Assembly (NCBI GenBank): GCA_009829735.1
Contig: CM020620.1
Coordinates: forward strand, 62,001 to 126,000
DNA length: 64,000 bases
Reading direction: 5' to 3'
Source: Pyropia yezoensis
Taxonomy: Eukaryota > Rhodophyta > Bangiophyceae > Bangiales > Bangiaceae
Shown here: one piece after another, positions 33,601 to 43,996 of the stretch
Layout: the number at the start of each line of letters is the position of its first letter
Position numbering within the stretch: the stretch's first letter is position 1
Made by a program: the position numbers and the translations under genes
Notes under the pieces: model-generated
Seen by the model: only the letters and a program-made list of their open reading frames with translations
The model's database searches: none
What the model was told of the DNA's origin: nothing

Positions 33601-34832
33601 GCGGGGCCCGTCGCGAGCAGCGGCGGGCCCACCGCCGGGCGGGCGGCGAGGGTGGACCGCACCAGCGCGAGCGCCGCAGCCGATGAGGAGGTGCCGACGC
33701 CGCCCAGGCAGCGCGCCACGTCTGCCGCGCGCGTCGCGGCGGGCGCGGCCGCGGCGGCGAGGAAGAGGGACCGCGCGGCCGCCACGACAGGGTCTGCGGG
33801 CGGCGCCGCCACGGCTCGTGCCGCCGCCGCGGAGCGGGCGGTCGCGGTCGCGGCGGCGGCGGCGGCTGCCGCCACTGCGCTAACGGGCGGCGCGAGCACG
33901 TCCACCGGCGCCAGAGGCTGGCCAGCCGCGGCTGCCGACGCCGTGCCTGCCGCTGGCGGCTCGGCTGCCGCCGCCGTCGGCGGGGTGGCCACCGCCAGCG
34001 CGGCGAGCGCGTCCAGGACGGCCCCCCCCAAGACCGCCCGCGCGGTCGCCCCCCGGGGTACCAAGTACAGGCGCACCGCGTGGAGCAGCGCGGCTCCCCG
34101 GTGGCCATCACCCACCCTTACCGCACGCAGGGCGGCCGCCAGGGCCGCCCGGTTGGGCCCACCCAAGCTCGCCGCCACCGCCGGGTCCCCCCCCCGCAGC
34201 AGGCCCGTCAGGAGCTCCCGGTAGGCCGCTGCCGTCGATGTGCCTGACCGGCCCAGGCCGGCGGTGCTCCCCGCGGCAGCAAGGTCATAGCGCCACACCA
34301 GCGCCGACGCGACCGTTGGGGCCGTCCGCGCAGCGGCGGCGAGCAGCCGCAGCACGGACCGTGCGGCCGACCGGCGGTGGCGGGAGAGGACGCCGAGGAC
34401 GGCGGCCGCACGGGCCTTGGCCACGTCCGCCGCCACTGCCAGCGAGGCCGCCGACGGGGGGGTGGACGCGCAGAGGATGGCGGTGAGGGCGTCGAGGGCG
34501 GCCACCGCCGTGACCGCGGGCGTCGACCGGTCGGCGAGGAGGGCAAAGAGGTCGGGCGCGCCGGGCCGGTACGCCATGTAGGCAGAAACCACGTCAATGG
34601 CGGCAGCGGTGCCACCGCCGGCAGTGGCGCCCGTGACGGCGCCCGCAACGGCCGCCTCGGGGGTGACACCGCCGCTGTCTGGGGGGGGGGCCCGCCGGTG
34701 CTCCGCGGCGAGCTTGGTAAACAGCCGCAGCGCCGCAGGGGCCGTCCCGCCGGGCGCATCGGGCCGGATGGCGGTGCAAAAGTCACGGCCGTCAAACACC
34801 CCGCTGGGGGTGATGAATGAGACGGGCGCCAT
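29907..34832 (-). CDS. URB1: Nucleolar pre-ribosome-associated protein URB1/Npa1
   Basis: Helical-repeat scaffold needed for early assembly of the 60S ribosomal subunit in the nucleolus. The 1641-aa frame is uninterrupted and extremely Ala-rich. The N-terminal Npa1 domain is seen in VSAYMAYRPGAPDLFALLAD, ALDALTAILCAST, SAARSVLRLLAAAART and ALVWRYDLAAAG, followed by YRELLTGLLRGGDPAVAASL and LRAVRVGDGHRGAALLHAVR. The C-terminal URB1 domain appears near residues 975-1240: YDPEAVLRLLWR, LRTAAYAAVAAVAELLAG, RRAVSLLLAQLRDGITTPHA, then HPLYPRVWRLLLRSPVLDTA and RRRGVYGALMATVASPALCP. A basic GAKRPRVAGEDG near residue 850 may be a nuclear signal. Length is near yeast Urb1 (1764) and shorter than human (about 2270). 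The ATG at 34832 is followed at once by an FITPSGVFDG motif that looks conserved in style. Confidence 0.82.
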
Positions 34833-35813
34833 GGCGGCAGGGGGGGGGTGGGGGGGGGCGAACCACGAGGGCAGTGTGGGAGCAGGAAAGCAGGGGCGGT
34901 CTCAGAGACGAGACAGCCCTGAGGCGGACAACTAGATGGCCCGTGGTGGGCCAGAAAAGGGTAGGAATAAAATGAGGGGGGGGTGGAGGGGGAGGTAGAG
35001 AAGCAACCAGGGGGGGGAAGGAGGAGCGACGAGCGACAGCTCTTTAGCCCGCGCTGGCGGGGGTCAGCGCCAGACGACGCGGCCGCCTCGACGATGGCGC
35101 CGTCGTCGCTGCTGGTTGGGGTCGGCGCCTGCCCCGCCCGCAGCTGCAGCCGCGTCGCCGCCGGTGCGCTACCGATGGAATTGATCCCGGCTTTGTCGGG
35201 ACTGTGCCGAGACATTGAAATGCAAGAAAATAGAAAACATACGATAAATTGGAGGTCTTCTCGGCATCGTCTCCGTAAATTTAGTGCCGGACCGCCCCAC
35301 ACACGCCCATCTACATACACATAGTAAAGACGGACAAATGGCTTGCTATCCCGTGAAGCAGCGTGAAGCACACACGGCATTCCCTACCTGTCTGGCCCCA
35401 GGTGCCCGTTTGTGTCTCTCTGGGTCCTCTCTCCACTCCATTTCTGGGCGTCTGCCGGGGTTGTCAACCAATCCTCTCAGACCCACCAGACCGCCCTTAA
35501 CTGGGCGTGCACACACACGTACGCGAATGAACGGTACAGTACCTCGCAACCTCTTCGCGGCCGCAGACGCAAGCAGCAGGGGCAAAAGAAGAAAGAATAA
35601 GAACGTTTGGTAGCGGCTTATTCTGCTGCCACGATAGAGTCTACAGTTTCAGTAAGAGAGGACTCAACAGTAATAAAAGGGCACACGGCACAAATGCAAC
35701 CCCGCCATTCACGCTCCTCTTGGTAGGTACAGGCAACGAGATGGGAGGCCAGCCACACGCCCCACACGCCAACCCACCCCCGATGAGTCGCGGTGCCGCC
35801 CCCGCGGACCGCC
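34833..35813. other. Intergenic, includes URB1 upstream region
   Basis: 981 bp. The first ~150 bp, immediately upstream of URB1, have G runs; 35210-35340 and 35510-35700 are moderately AT-rich and probably include the 3' UTR of URB1's neighbour. No gene seen. Confidence 0.5.
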
Positions 35814-36057
35814 TCACGCGCACGGCGTGCCCGACGGGTGGGCGGCGGCCTCCATGGTCGGCGTGACCGTGATCGTCGGCCGGCCGCGGACGAGCGGCGT
35901 CGGCTCCGCCGACACGGCCGCCGTGGCCGCCGGCGTCGGCGACGGCGGGCAGCCAATGGCCTGCTCCGCACAGCAGCGGGCCCGCTTTTCGGCCGACCAC
36001 ACCTCCCGGGTGCGGCAGTTGAGGGGCGCCGCCGAGGCGCGCGGCACCCGCCGCGCT

Positions 36058-36097
<40 letters not shown>

Positions 36098-36212
36098 TAG
36101 GCGAGCAGCCAATGCCCTGCTCCGTGCAGCAGCGGGCCCGCTTTTCGGCCGACCACACCTCCCGGGTGCGGCAGTTGAGGGGCGCCGCCGAGGCGCGCGG
36201 CACCCGCCGCGC

Positions 36213-36253
<41 letters not shown>

Positions 36254-37769
36254 TAGGCGGGCAGCCAATGCCCTGCTCCGTGCAGCAGCGGGCCCGCTTT
36301 TCGGCCGACCACACCTCCCGAGAGCGGCAGTTGACGGGCGGGAGCGGCGCCGCCGAGGCGCGCGACCCCCGCCGCGGTGGCGACGGCGACGGCGACGGCG
36401 ACGGCGGGCAGCCCGTCCCTTCGATGCGGCAGCAGTAGGCGGCCTTGGCGGGGCGGAACACCTCGCGGGTGCGGCAGTTGTAGCCGCAGGCGCCAAACCG
36501 AGGGGCCGCCACCGCTGCCACTTCCGTCGCGGTCGGGATCACGGCGTCCCGGTCGTCCGTGCGCTGCCCCCCCTCTGCAGGTGCCGTCTCCGTGGGCGCC
36601 CCTTCTTCATCCACCCCGTCGGGGCCCGCCACCAGCACCGTCTCCGCTGCCGCCTGCAGGACGACCACCGGCATAGGGGCGGGCACAAGACAAATCAGGG
36701 GCGCCCCACACGGCGGCGGCGGGTTGATGCCACAGTTGCCGCCCGTGCAGCACGCGTCGTCCTCCCCCCCCGGCCGGCTGCCATCATCTTCCCCGAGCTC
36801 AAACGCCGCGCACGTGGTGGCGCGGCCGTTAAAGTCACACACCGCCGCCGCGCCCGCTGTCGCGCACAGGTCGTCGGCACACGGGCCGACCGCCACCGCG
36901 TCAGCGGCGGCCACGCAGGTGCCCGCGTCGGGGGCGTCGGCGGCGAGGAAGCCCAGGTCATTGAGGAGGCACACCAGGCCGCCTGCGCAGGGGGTGGCGG
37001 AAACGAGGACCGCCGACGCGCAAGCCTCGCCGACGGCGGCAGCGGGCGGGGACGGAAGGGGTGTCAAGACCTCACTGTCATCGTCGCTGCTATCGTCCGA
37101 GTCGCTGCTGTCGTCCGAGTCGCTGCTGTCGTCCGAGTCGCTGCTGTCGTCCGAGTCGCTGTTGTCATCCGAGTCGCTGCTGACGCCCTCGCTGTCGTCG
37201 CTGCTGTCGTCTTCGTCCTCATCCTCCTCCTCTTCCTCCTCCTCCTCCTCGTCCTCGTCATCGTCTTCCTCCTCGTCTTCCTCCTCGCCCTCGCCCTCAT
37301 CCTCATCCTCATCCTCATCCTCATCCTCATCCTCGTCTTCTTCTTCGTCTTCACCCTCATCCTCATCCTCCTCCTCGTCGCTCTTGTCGCCGTCACCGAC
37401 ACGGGGCTCGCGCGTCGGCCGCGACGGCGGCGGCGACGTATCAAACGCACACACCGCCCCCGCGACGGGCCCCGACGCGGCAAACCCCCCCCGGCACACC
37501 CCCGACGCCAGCCCACACTCGTTGCAGTAGGCCCGCCCGTCGGTTGCGCACGGCGGCGCGTCGAGGCGGCAGTCGGCGGTGCAAAAGACGTCGCACACGC
37601 CGGGGAGGGCCGACCAGTCGCCGCAGGTGGTCCCCGACGTGTCGGGGAGGGTGCACGCCGCCACCCCGCCGGCGGTGGCACACGCAAAGAGGTCACAGGC
37701 AAAGGGGGGCGGGGCGGCCGCCATGGCCGTTGCCGCGGCGACGAGCGCGCCGGCCATGGTGGCGTCCAT
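35814..37769 (-). CDS. Secreted acidic matrix-like protein with four Cys modules
   Basis: 651 aa from ATG 37769; the next ATG (37757) is possible. The N-terminus MDATMAGALVAAATAMAAA is a signal peptide. A first Cys-rich domain (about 25-110) precedes an Asp/Glu block (130-195) and an SDSDDSS repeat (18-bp units, about 200-231), then a second Cys-rich domain (about 245-350). The C-terminal part carries four copies of a short module, one NCRTREVFRPAKAAYCC and three NCR(T/S)REVWSAEKRARCC each ending in GxGC or AIGC, separated by Ser-Pro repeats encoded by GACGGC units. No family name is assigned to the module. The composition suits a cell-wall or matrix protein with calcium or polysaccharide binding, which is inference. 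Confidence 0.82.
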
Positions 37770-40015
37770 GACCAATAGCCGCCAAAGAGGCAAAGGGAAG
37801 GAGAGGCGGCAATGGGGGAAGAGGCGTGTTGAGAAGCGGGGGGGGGGGGGGGGTGCGACGGGGGGAAGAGCGCCCGTACCCGCGCTGCGTCGTTGGCGCG
37901 GTGATGCCCGACGCGGGCCGGCCGGGCCGTCGCTGGGTGGCGGCAAAGGGCAGACGATGGTGGTGGGGACAGGGGTGGGCGGGGGGGGGGGGGGGGGGGG
38001 GGAGGGGAGGGGAACGCCCTTTCACGAGGGCAGCGGGAGGAGTATGTGACGCCCCCCCCACCCCCCCCCCCCCCCCCCCCCAGCCGCACCGGCGGCGCCG
38101 CGGCACGGCAGCGGCGGCGCGTGCGCGCGTGTGGGCCCGATCTGTGGGCGCAGAGGGGGGGTGGACCGGGCTGGGTCGGGACCGCCGCGGCTGCCCCGCG
38201 GCCAGCACCCCCCCCCCCCCCCCACACAGCATACTGCGGGGGGGGGGGGGGGGGGCGTGTGCGCCAGGTAGAGCGGGCTCGCGAGCTGCGCGCCCGCTGC
38301 CGGCGCGCGCGGCCGGCCACTGGCGGGCGGCGTGGCACCCGTCTGCGACCACGTGACGGCCTTCTGGCGGCCGCGCGGGGAGGGGGGCGGCGTCGGCGGC
38401 GGCGGCTGGGGGGGGCGCTGATGGCAGCAGGCAGGCAGGATGGCCGCCGCGCCGGCCGGCCAGTCGGTCGGCTGGGCGGGAGGGGGTGTGCCACGGCGGG
38501 CCCTTGTGCCCCTGCGGGAGGCGTCCAACGGGGCACGGGCGTTGTTGGGGCCGAGGGCGGGTCGGGGCGGGGGGTCACCTCAAAAGAAAGGGAGCTGGGG
38601 CGTAGCCTATCTAGCTATGTAGGGGCAGGGGGGGAGGGGGCTGGTGTCAATGACAAAAGGTCGGCAAGGCGGTGCCGGTGGGTACTGCAGGGGGTTCGCT
38701 CTGGTGACCGTCCTCGTCGGTTGGACACGCAGCCAACCGGCGGTGGATGCACCGATAGCCTAAATACAGAGCCCCAACGAGGGGTCATCCCCCCTGGGAA
38801 GGAGCGGTGGGCGGGGAGGGGGGGGGGGATCGTGAACGCTCTTCATGGAGAGGACCCGCGGGAGCCCTTGCTGAGGGCCTGGGACTGATCTTTGCAGGCA
38901 CAGTTGATCTCGTCGGCCCCCACCGCGGACCAATGGCAATGCATCGATGTGTGCCCAATACAGTACTGTACTGTGTGTACAGTACGTGCAGAGCTGTACG
39001 TGGCCCCGAGTGGGGTACGTCGCGAGCCCAAACTCGTACGTTAAAAAAAGTAATAAAAAGCCCGGCAAACTAACAACCGCAAGCACCCCAGCACCCCCTG
39101 CCCCCGGCCTCCAGCACCCAGTCAGCGGGGAGGCGGCGTGGTCTCTCCCCACGGGGGGAGGAGGGACTGGTGTCTGGCAATGCGAATGGGAATGGGCGGC
39201 CGGCCGGCTTGGTCGTCGGCCGCCAGCGCGGTGCGCCCTCCAGCGCTACCTACAATACTGGGGAGGTTTTTTTGAACGCCACCGGCGCCGCTGCTACACC
39301 CCGACCCAACAGGGTGGCCAGTGGGTGCGGCCCGCCCACCCCTCTGCGTCCGCGTGCCCGTCGACCGCGAATAACCACCGCCGGCCGGCGGTGGGCGCCC
39401 ACCCCCCTCGCCAACAGCACGAGGGGAGGAGCTTCCTCGCTGGCAAGGCCGCCCGGCCGCCCGGTCGCCCACCGGCCTGGCCGCCCACGTGCCCGTCTGT
39501 CCGCCCGGCCGACCGGCCGCCCGGCCGCCCGGCCGCCTGTCCAGGTCAGGGAGCGCCGCGGCGGTGGTATGGAGCGCCGACAGAGGGCGGCGGTGGTATG
39601 GAGCCCCGACAGAGGGCGGCGGTGGTGGTGGCCGCTTTGGCATGCGCGCCGCACGACAACGCGTCGTGACAGGGGGGATGAGCGTGGGGCATAGGGTCGG
39701 GGGGATGGGTGCCCACCCCGACACGCTGGGGTCCTTTGGGAGAGACACATTCACCGTGTGAGCGGCCGTCGCGGGCAGCGTGCCGGGGCGCGGAATCGAG
39801 TGACTTGGCCGACAAAGGGACCGAAGGTGGGGCAACGAGAAAGCCCGTCACCCATGGTGTATAAAAAATAGAGATCGCGGGTGGGGTCGCTCTAGCGGGG
39901 GGGGCCCCCGCGCCCCCCTCCCTTGCCGTACGCGCCCCCCTCCCTTGCCGTACGCGCCCCCCTCCCTTGCCGTACGCGCCCCCCTCCATCGCCTTACGCG
40001 CCCCCCTCCATCGCC
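37770..40015. other. Intergenic region with long G/C runs, no gene seen
   Basis: Contains several homopolymers of 14 or more bases (for example 37839-37853, 37980-38001, 38060-38080). From 38156 it is inside copy 1 of the 12.1-kb repeat. Open frames are low-complexity. 39540-39625 holds two copies of a ~30-bp GGAGC(G/C)CCGACAGAGGGC unit. Confidence 0.5.
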
Positions 40016-40033
40016 TTACGCGCCCCCCCCCCC
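39910..40033. repeat. 22-bp minisatellite, copy 1
   Basis: About five tandem units of CCCCCTCC(C/A)T(T/C)GCC(G/T)TACGCG. The array runs into the stop codon of the SEC14-like gene, so it lies in that gene's 3' UTR if transcribed. Confidence 0.85.
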
Positions 40034-41143
40034 CTGCAGTGGGGGCACCTGGAACACACCCAGCGTCGCGGGGTCCACGCCCACCGGGATGGGCTCGTCG
40101 GCGTCCCCCCCCAGCCACCGTGGGAGGCGGGAGGCGCCAACCTCGCGGCGGAGCACCGGCACCACCCCCTCCCCCGTTGCGGGGACCCACCGGATCTCCC
40201 GGATGACCCGCGCACCGAGCAGCGGTACCAGGAGCTTGTACACAGCCAACACGGACAGGGGGTAGTTGACAAGGTACAACCGCCCGTGGCGCTCGGGGTA
40301 GTGGGTAAAGAAAAGCTTGATAACCTCCCGAAAGACGGGCAGGTCCACGTTGCGGGTGGCGGACCAGCCAGAAAAGTCCATGATGACGGTGAACCGCCGC
40401 GAGTGGCGGCCGCCCACAACGGGCGTGCGCCGGCGGGGCCGGCCAGCCACCACCGACGCCCCGCCGCCGGTAAAACTGGCGGCAGCAGCGGCGGTGGTGG
40501 CAGTGGCAGTGGACAGGGACGGGGGTGGCAGCGGGGCTCCCCCCGCCCCAGGCGCGCCTGCCCCCGCCGAGGGGTCACGATAAAAAATGCCCTCACACGA
40601 TGCAATGACCGCTTCAACGAGCGCCGCCCGCCGGAGGGTCTTGCGCTCAAACTGGGCGAGCGCCGCGTAGGCCAGCAGCCCTGCCCCCCCCGGGCGCGGG
40701 TCGTCACACGTGGGCCCGAGGAGGTAGGCCGGGAAGTTGGCGTCGGGCGCGTCCACCGCCGACGGGGGCACCGCCGAGACGCGGCGCTTGGCCCGCCAGC
40801 GGAGGGTGGCCTCAAGGGCGACCGCCGCGGCGGGGACGTCCCCGCCCGCGTCGCGGAGGAAGGAGAGGAGGAGGGTGTCCCGCTCCACGGCAGACGCCGC
40901 CACACACCGCAGCAGGTCGTCGGGGGGGGCGGGGGGGGACGCGGCCGCCGCCGCCGCGGCGGCGCGCTCCATGATGGGCCGCGCGGCGGTGGTGAGGGTG
41001 CTCAGCCCGGCGCGCTCGGGGGGGGACAGGTCCTCCACGTCGGGGTCGGTGGTGGTCCAGGGGGTGTCCAACGCCGGCGCGGTGGCGGGGACGTCGGGGT
41101 GGGAGCGGAAGAAGCTCATCCTTGGCAGGTAGGACGACGCCAT
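40016..41143 (-). CDS. SEC14/CRAL-TRIO lipid-transfer protein, copy 1
   Basis: SEC14-like proteins carry phosphoinositides or other lipids between membranes and present them to lipid kinases. The 375-aa frame from ATG 41143 (MASSYLPRMSFFRSHPD) is intact. The CRAL-TRIO N-terminal helices are visible in VERDTLLLSFLRDAGGDVPA and VALEATLRWR (about 88-120). The lipid-binding half follows from FTVIMDFSGWSATRNVDLPV (about 250) through IKLFFTHYPERHGRLYLVNY and PLSVLAVYKLLVPLLGARV. It then ends in a short Gly-rich tail. A Pro/Ala/Thr-rich insert (about 190-240) separates the halves. The frame is open 255 bases upstream, but that part is Pro/Arg-rich and is not included. It is divergent from the lyase gene. 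Confidence 0.82.
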   Translation of the reverse strand: MASSYLPRMSFFRSHPDVPATAPALDTPWTTTDPDVEDLSPPERAGLSTLTTAARPIMERAAAAAAAASPPAPPDDLLRCVAASAVERDTLLLSFLRDAGGDVPAAAVALEATLRWRAKRRVSAVPPSAVDAPDANFPAYLLGPTCDDPRPGGAGLLAYAALAQFERKTLRRAALVEAVIASCEGIFYRDPSAGAGAPGAGGAPLPPPSLSTATATTAAAAASFTGGGASVVAGRPRRRTPVVGGRHSRRFTVIMDFSGWSATRNVDLPVFREVIKLFFTHYPERHGRLYLVNYPLSVLAVYKLLVPLLGARVIREIRWVPATGEGVVPVLRREVGASRLPRWLGGDADEPIPVGVDPATLGVFQVPPLQGGGGA

Positions 41144-41866
41144 TGTGGGCGCACCGTGCGCGGCCGACGCTGCCCGCTGCCGCTGCTGTGCTGCCGGCAC
41201 GGCGGGGGCAGGGGGGAGAAAACGAGCACAGGAGGTAGGGGGGTCGGGCGGGCGAGCGGGCGGGCGTGCACCTTGGCGGCAGTGACGGGCGGAAGGGACG
41301 GCAGGAAGAGCAGACGGAGAACGTAGTCGGCGGGGAGGGTGAAAACGGAGGGGGAAGGCGGCAGCGTCAACAAGGGGGAGCGCCGTGCAGTGGCCCAACG
41401 GGCGGGGAAGGGGGGGCGCCCACGCGTTGTGTAGCCCGCCAAACGTGCGACTGAGCAGCGGCGGCAGGGACCCGCGTCGGGGGAGGCGAGGGGGCGCTCA
41501 GCGGATCAGCGCGCACCACCCGCCACGCCCTGCCCGTCGTCACTGCCACTGCCGTCGTACGAGGCCGTCACACAGGACAGGGGCGGCGAGGTCAGGCGGA
41601 AGGGGCGGGGGGTGGAGAGGAAGCCCTTGGGGACGGGGGGGGGGGGGTGCGGAGGCACCCCACGCGAGCGGCCCGCGCCGGGAGGCGGCGGCAGCCGCCG
41701 GCGGCCGGGCCGGCGGCCCAGCTGCAGCCGGCCCCCCACCCCACCCCCACAGCAAAGAACGGGCACAAACGCAACGGGCGGGGGGGGGACACACGCAGCG
41801 CTGCGGCAGCAGGAACCACGACGGCAGCGGCGGCGTCAACAGGCGGGCGTGGCGGTGGTGGTGGGG

Positions 41867-41906
<40 letters not shown>

Positions 41907-42682
41907 GTGGCGAGGCACCCACCCCACCCAGACGTCCTCCCCAGCCGACTGGCCAAGCGGGCTGGCTGCCTCGGACTCGGGGGACAGACCACCCCACGAG
42001 GTGTGCTGGGCGGGCGGGCCGCAGCGCGGGTGCCAGGAGGGGGATGAGCTGCGCGAGGGCTTGGCTATCGTCAGTCCATCGAGCAGCAGTCTCATTATTT
42101 TTCTGCCCGAACGAGTGGAGCACGGTGGGCACAGCCGGAAGACAGGGGCCACTTTATGGGTGCATGAGAAAGACTTGACATGGCCAGTACAGTCTTTCTC
42201 CATTGCTGTGACATCCTTTCTTGGGCACGGTGTCTAGTAACCAATGCAGGTCGACCGGCCTCTGCGGTGCGATCAACGCATGTGTCAGCATTCGATCGTT
42301 GTCACCGACCAATCAGAGGGCGGAATCAAGTTCCAATCCTTGGGCTTACGGTCGCCACAAAGGGTGCCCAACAACGGAGAAAGACTGTACCCAAGGGCTG
42401 CCTTCGCATTTATCAGAAGAACTACAACTTGTGTATTTTGCGATTGTCGCTGACCTCCAGCTGCAGCAGGGTCACTCGGCAGCTCAGAGCGGGGACGTTG
42501 TCGCCACCGTGGCCCACGCGAGCCTCCTCTGCGCCACCAACGCCAAGCGGTCACGGTACAGGCCTGGGAGTTGGAGGTAACGTTGAGGTGACCCTAGCTC
42601 CCCGAGCAGATATTCCCCCCTGTCTCTCTCCCCGTTCCCCTTCGTTCTCCCCTGCTCTTCTTCTCCCCTACCCCCTCTCGTC
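41144..42682. promoter_or_regulatory. Divergent region between SEC14-like and lyase genes
   Basis: 1.5 kb, copy 1. A GGC microsatellite lies at about 41867-41906. From about 42060 GC falls and the sequence contains CCAAT-type words (ACCAATGCAGG at 42240, ACCAATCAGAGG at 42309) about 370-440 bp upstream of the lyase ATG. The last ~70 bp before that ATG is a C/T-rich tract (CTGTCTCTCTCCCCG), a plausible initiator or leader. The copy 2 equivalent is 53738-55275. Confidence 0.4.
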
Positions 42683-43996
42683 ATGGCCCCACCTGGGGCA
42701 CCCGCCTTTGCTGGCCTGTGCCCCCTGGCGGCAGCGCCCGAACGGGCGCTCGGCGTCTGTGGCTCCCGGCGTCCGCGGCGTGCGGCGGCGGCCCCTGCCA
42801 TGACGCTGTCGAGCCCCGCGGCCGCTGGGTCGGGCGGCGCCCCCGACGCAGCCGCGGCGCCCGCCGCCCCTGCCGACGACGGGGCGGACCCGTTCCCGCT
42901 GGTCTCGGCGGGCACCCCCGCGGCGGCGGCGTTGTGGACCAACGCCATCCGGGACGTGCCCATGACGGAGCTGCACGACAATAGCGGCCTGTCCGAGGCG
43001 GAGATGGCCGCCGAGCGCGCCGCATGGGACGCTGCCAACGAGGGCGCCCGCCTCACCGGCACCGACCCGGTCGTGCCCACCGATGCGATGGCCTTCTTCC
43101 GCGCCCGCGCGGGCACCTGGGCGTCCTGGAGGGTCACCCATCACCTGGCGTTCCGGCGGTCGGAGACGGGCGAGTCGGCGATCAAGATGGTGGTGCTGCC
43201 GCCCACGGACGAGCGCATCGTGTCGCTGTGTGCGGACAATGACGTGGGCGCCGACGAGGAGGTGGTGGGAGGCTGCCACGTGACGTGGCAGGCGACCATG
43301 GCGTGGGACGCGGAAGGCGAAAACCACGCCGGCGAGACGGTCTTTGCCCTGGTGCCCGAGAAGGGGAGTAACGGCGCCCGTGGCCGGATGCTCCGTGACC
43401 GCGGCTATGCTGAGATTGTGCCTATTGCGGGGACCTACTTTATGGACGCCGCGGGGGGGCTGAACCTGATTACCCCCTATGACGGCGGGGAGGTGGTCGA
43501 ACGGTTTGTGTTTGACGGCCCCGACATGGTCCACCGCGCCTCAACGGTGTGCCGCTTTGGCGGCATGGGCACCGCCACCTTTTCCACCGAGCGCCGGATG
43601 GAGTGCACGCCGCCAGTGGCGGACGTTGCTTTTGACCACGACATGCTGGTGCAGGGCGGGCCGGGGCTGTCGCCCGATGACCGGAGTTTGGATGGGTCGG
43701 AGGGGGGCGCCGGCAGCGGCTCGTCGGTGGGCGGCAAGACCTTCCAGAGCCGCCTCGGTGCCGCTACCGCCGCGCGGGCGGCCGCCGCATCGGGCGGCAA
43801 GCCGAGTGCGCGGTCTGCGTTTGCCACGGGCTTTGGCAGCACCGAGGCGCGGCCCGCCGCGGGGGCTGCGGCCGCCGAGCCGGCAGGCGCTGCGGACCCG
43901 GTGGCGGCGGCGGCGGAAAAGGTGGGGATCGACCTCAGCAAGGTGCCGCCGAGCATGCGGGCAGATTTTATTGCGAGCTTGAACCGGGAGGAGTGA
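42683..43996 (+). CDS. cpcS: S-type phycobiliprotein lyase (CpcS/CpeS family), copy 1
   Basis: Attaches phycocyanobilin or phycoerythrobilin to a conserved Cys of phycobiliprotein subunits in the plastid. 437 aa. Residues 1-40 are Ala/Arg/Pro-rich without acidic residues except one Glu, fitting a transit peptide. The lipocalin-like lyase domain spans about 135-310 with AMAFFRARAGTWASWRVTHH (135-154) and LAFRRSETGES. It continues with VTWQATMAWDAEGENHAGET (200-219), GRMLRDRGYAEIVPIAGTYF and ERFVFDGPDMVHRASTVCRF then GGMGTATF. Cyanobacterial members are about 200 aa; here a linker (about 41-134) and a tail of about 127 residues are added, the tail ending VGIDLSKVPPSMRADFIASL. Bilin and target Cys cannot be told from sequence alone. 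No intron is needed. Confidence 0.92.
   Translation: MAPPGAPAFAGLCPLAAAPERALGVCGSRRPRRAAAAPAMTLSSPAAAGSGGAPDAAAAPAAPADDGADPFPLVSAGTPAAAALWTNAIRDVPMTELHDNSGLSEAEMAAERAAWDAANEGARLTGTDPVVPTDAMAFFRARAGTWASWRVTHHLAFRRSETGESAIKMVVLPPTDERIVSLCADNDVGADEEVVGGCHVTWQATMAWDAEGENHAGETVFALVPEKGSNGARGRMLRDRGYAEIVPIAGTYFMDAAGGLNLITPYDGGEVVERFVFDGPDMVHRASTVCRFGGMGTATFSTERRMECTPPVADVAFDHDMLVQGGPGLSPDDRSLDGSEGGAGSGSSVGGKTFQSRLGAATAARAAAASGGKPSARSAFATGFGSTEARPAAGAAAAEPAGAADPVAAAAEKVGIDLSKVPPSMRADFIASLNREE

Noticed and set aside
36559-37530. Plus-strand polyserine frame opposite the acidic protein
   Set aside because: It is the mirror of the Asp/Glu and Ser/Asp coding repeats; no signal peptide or domain.
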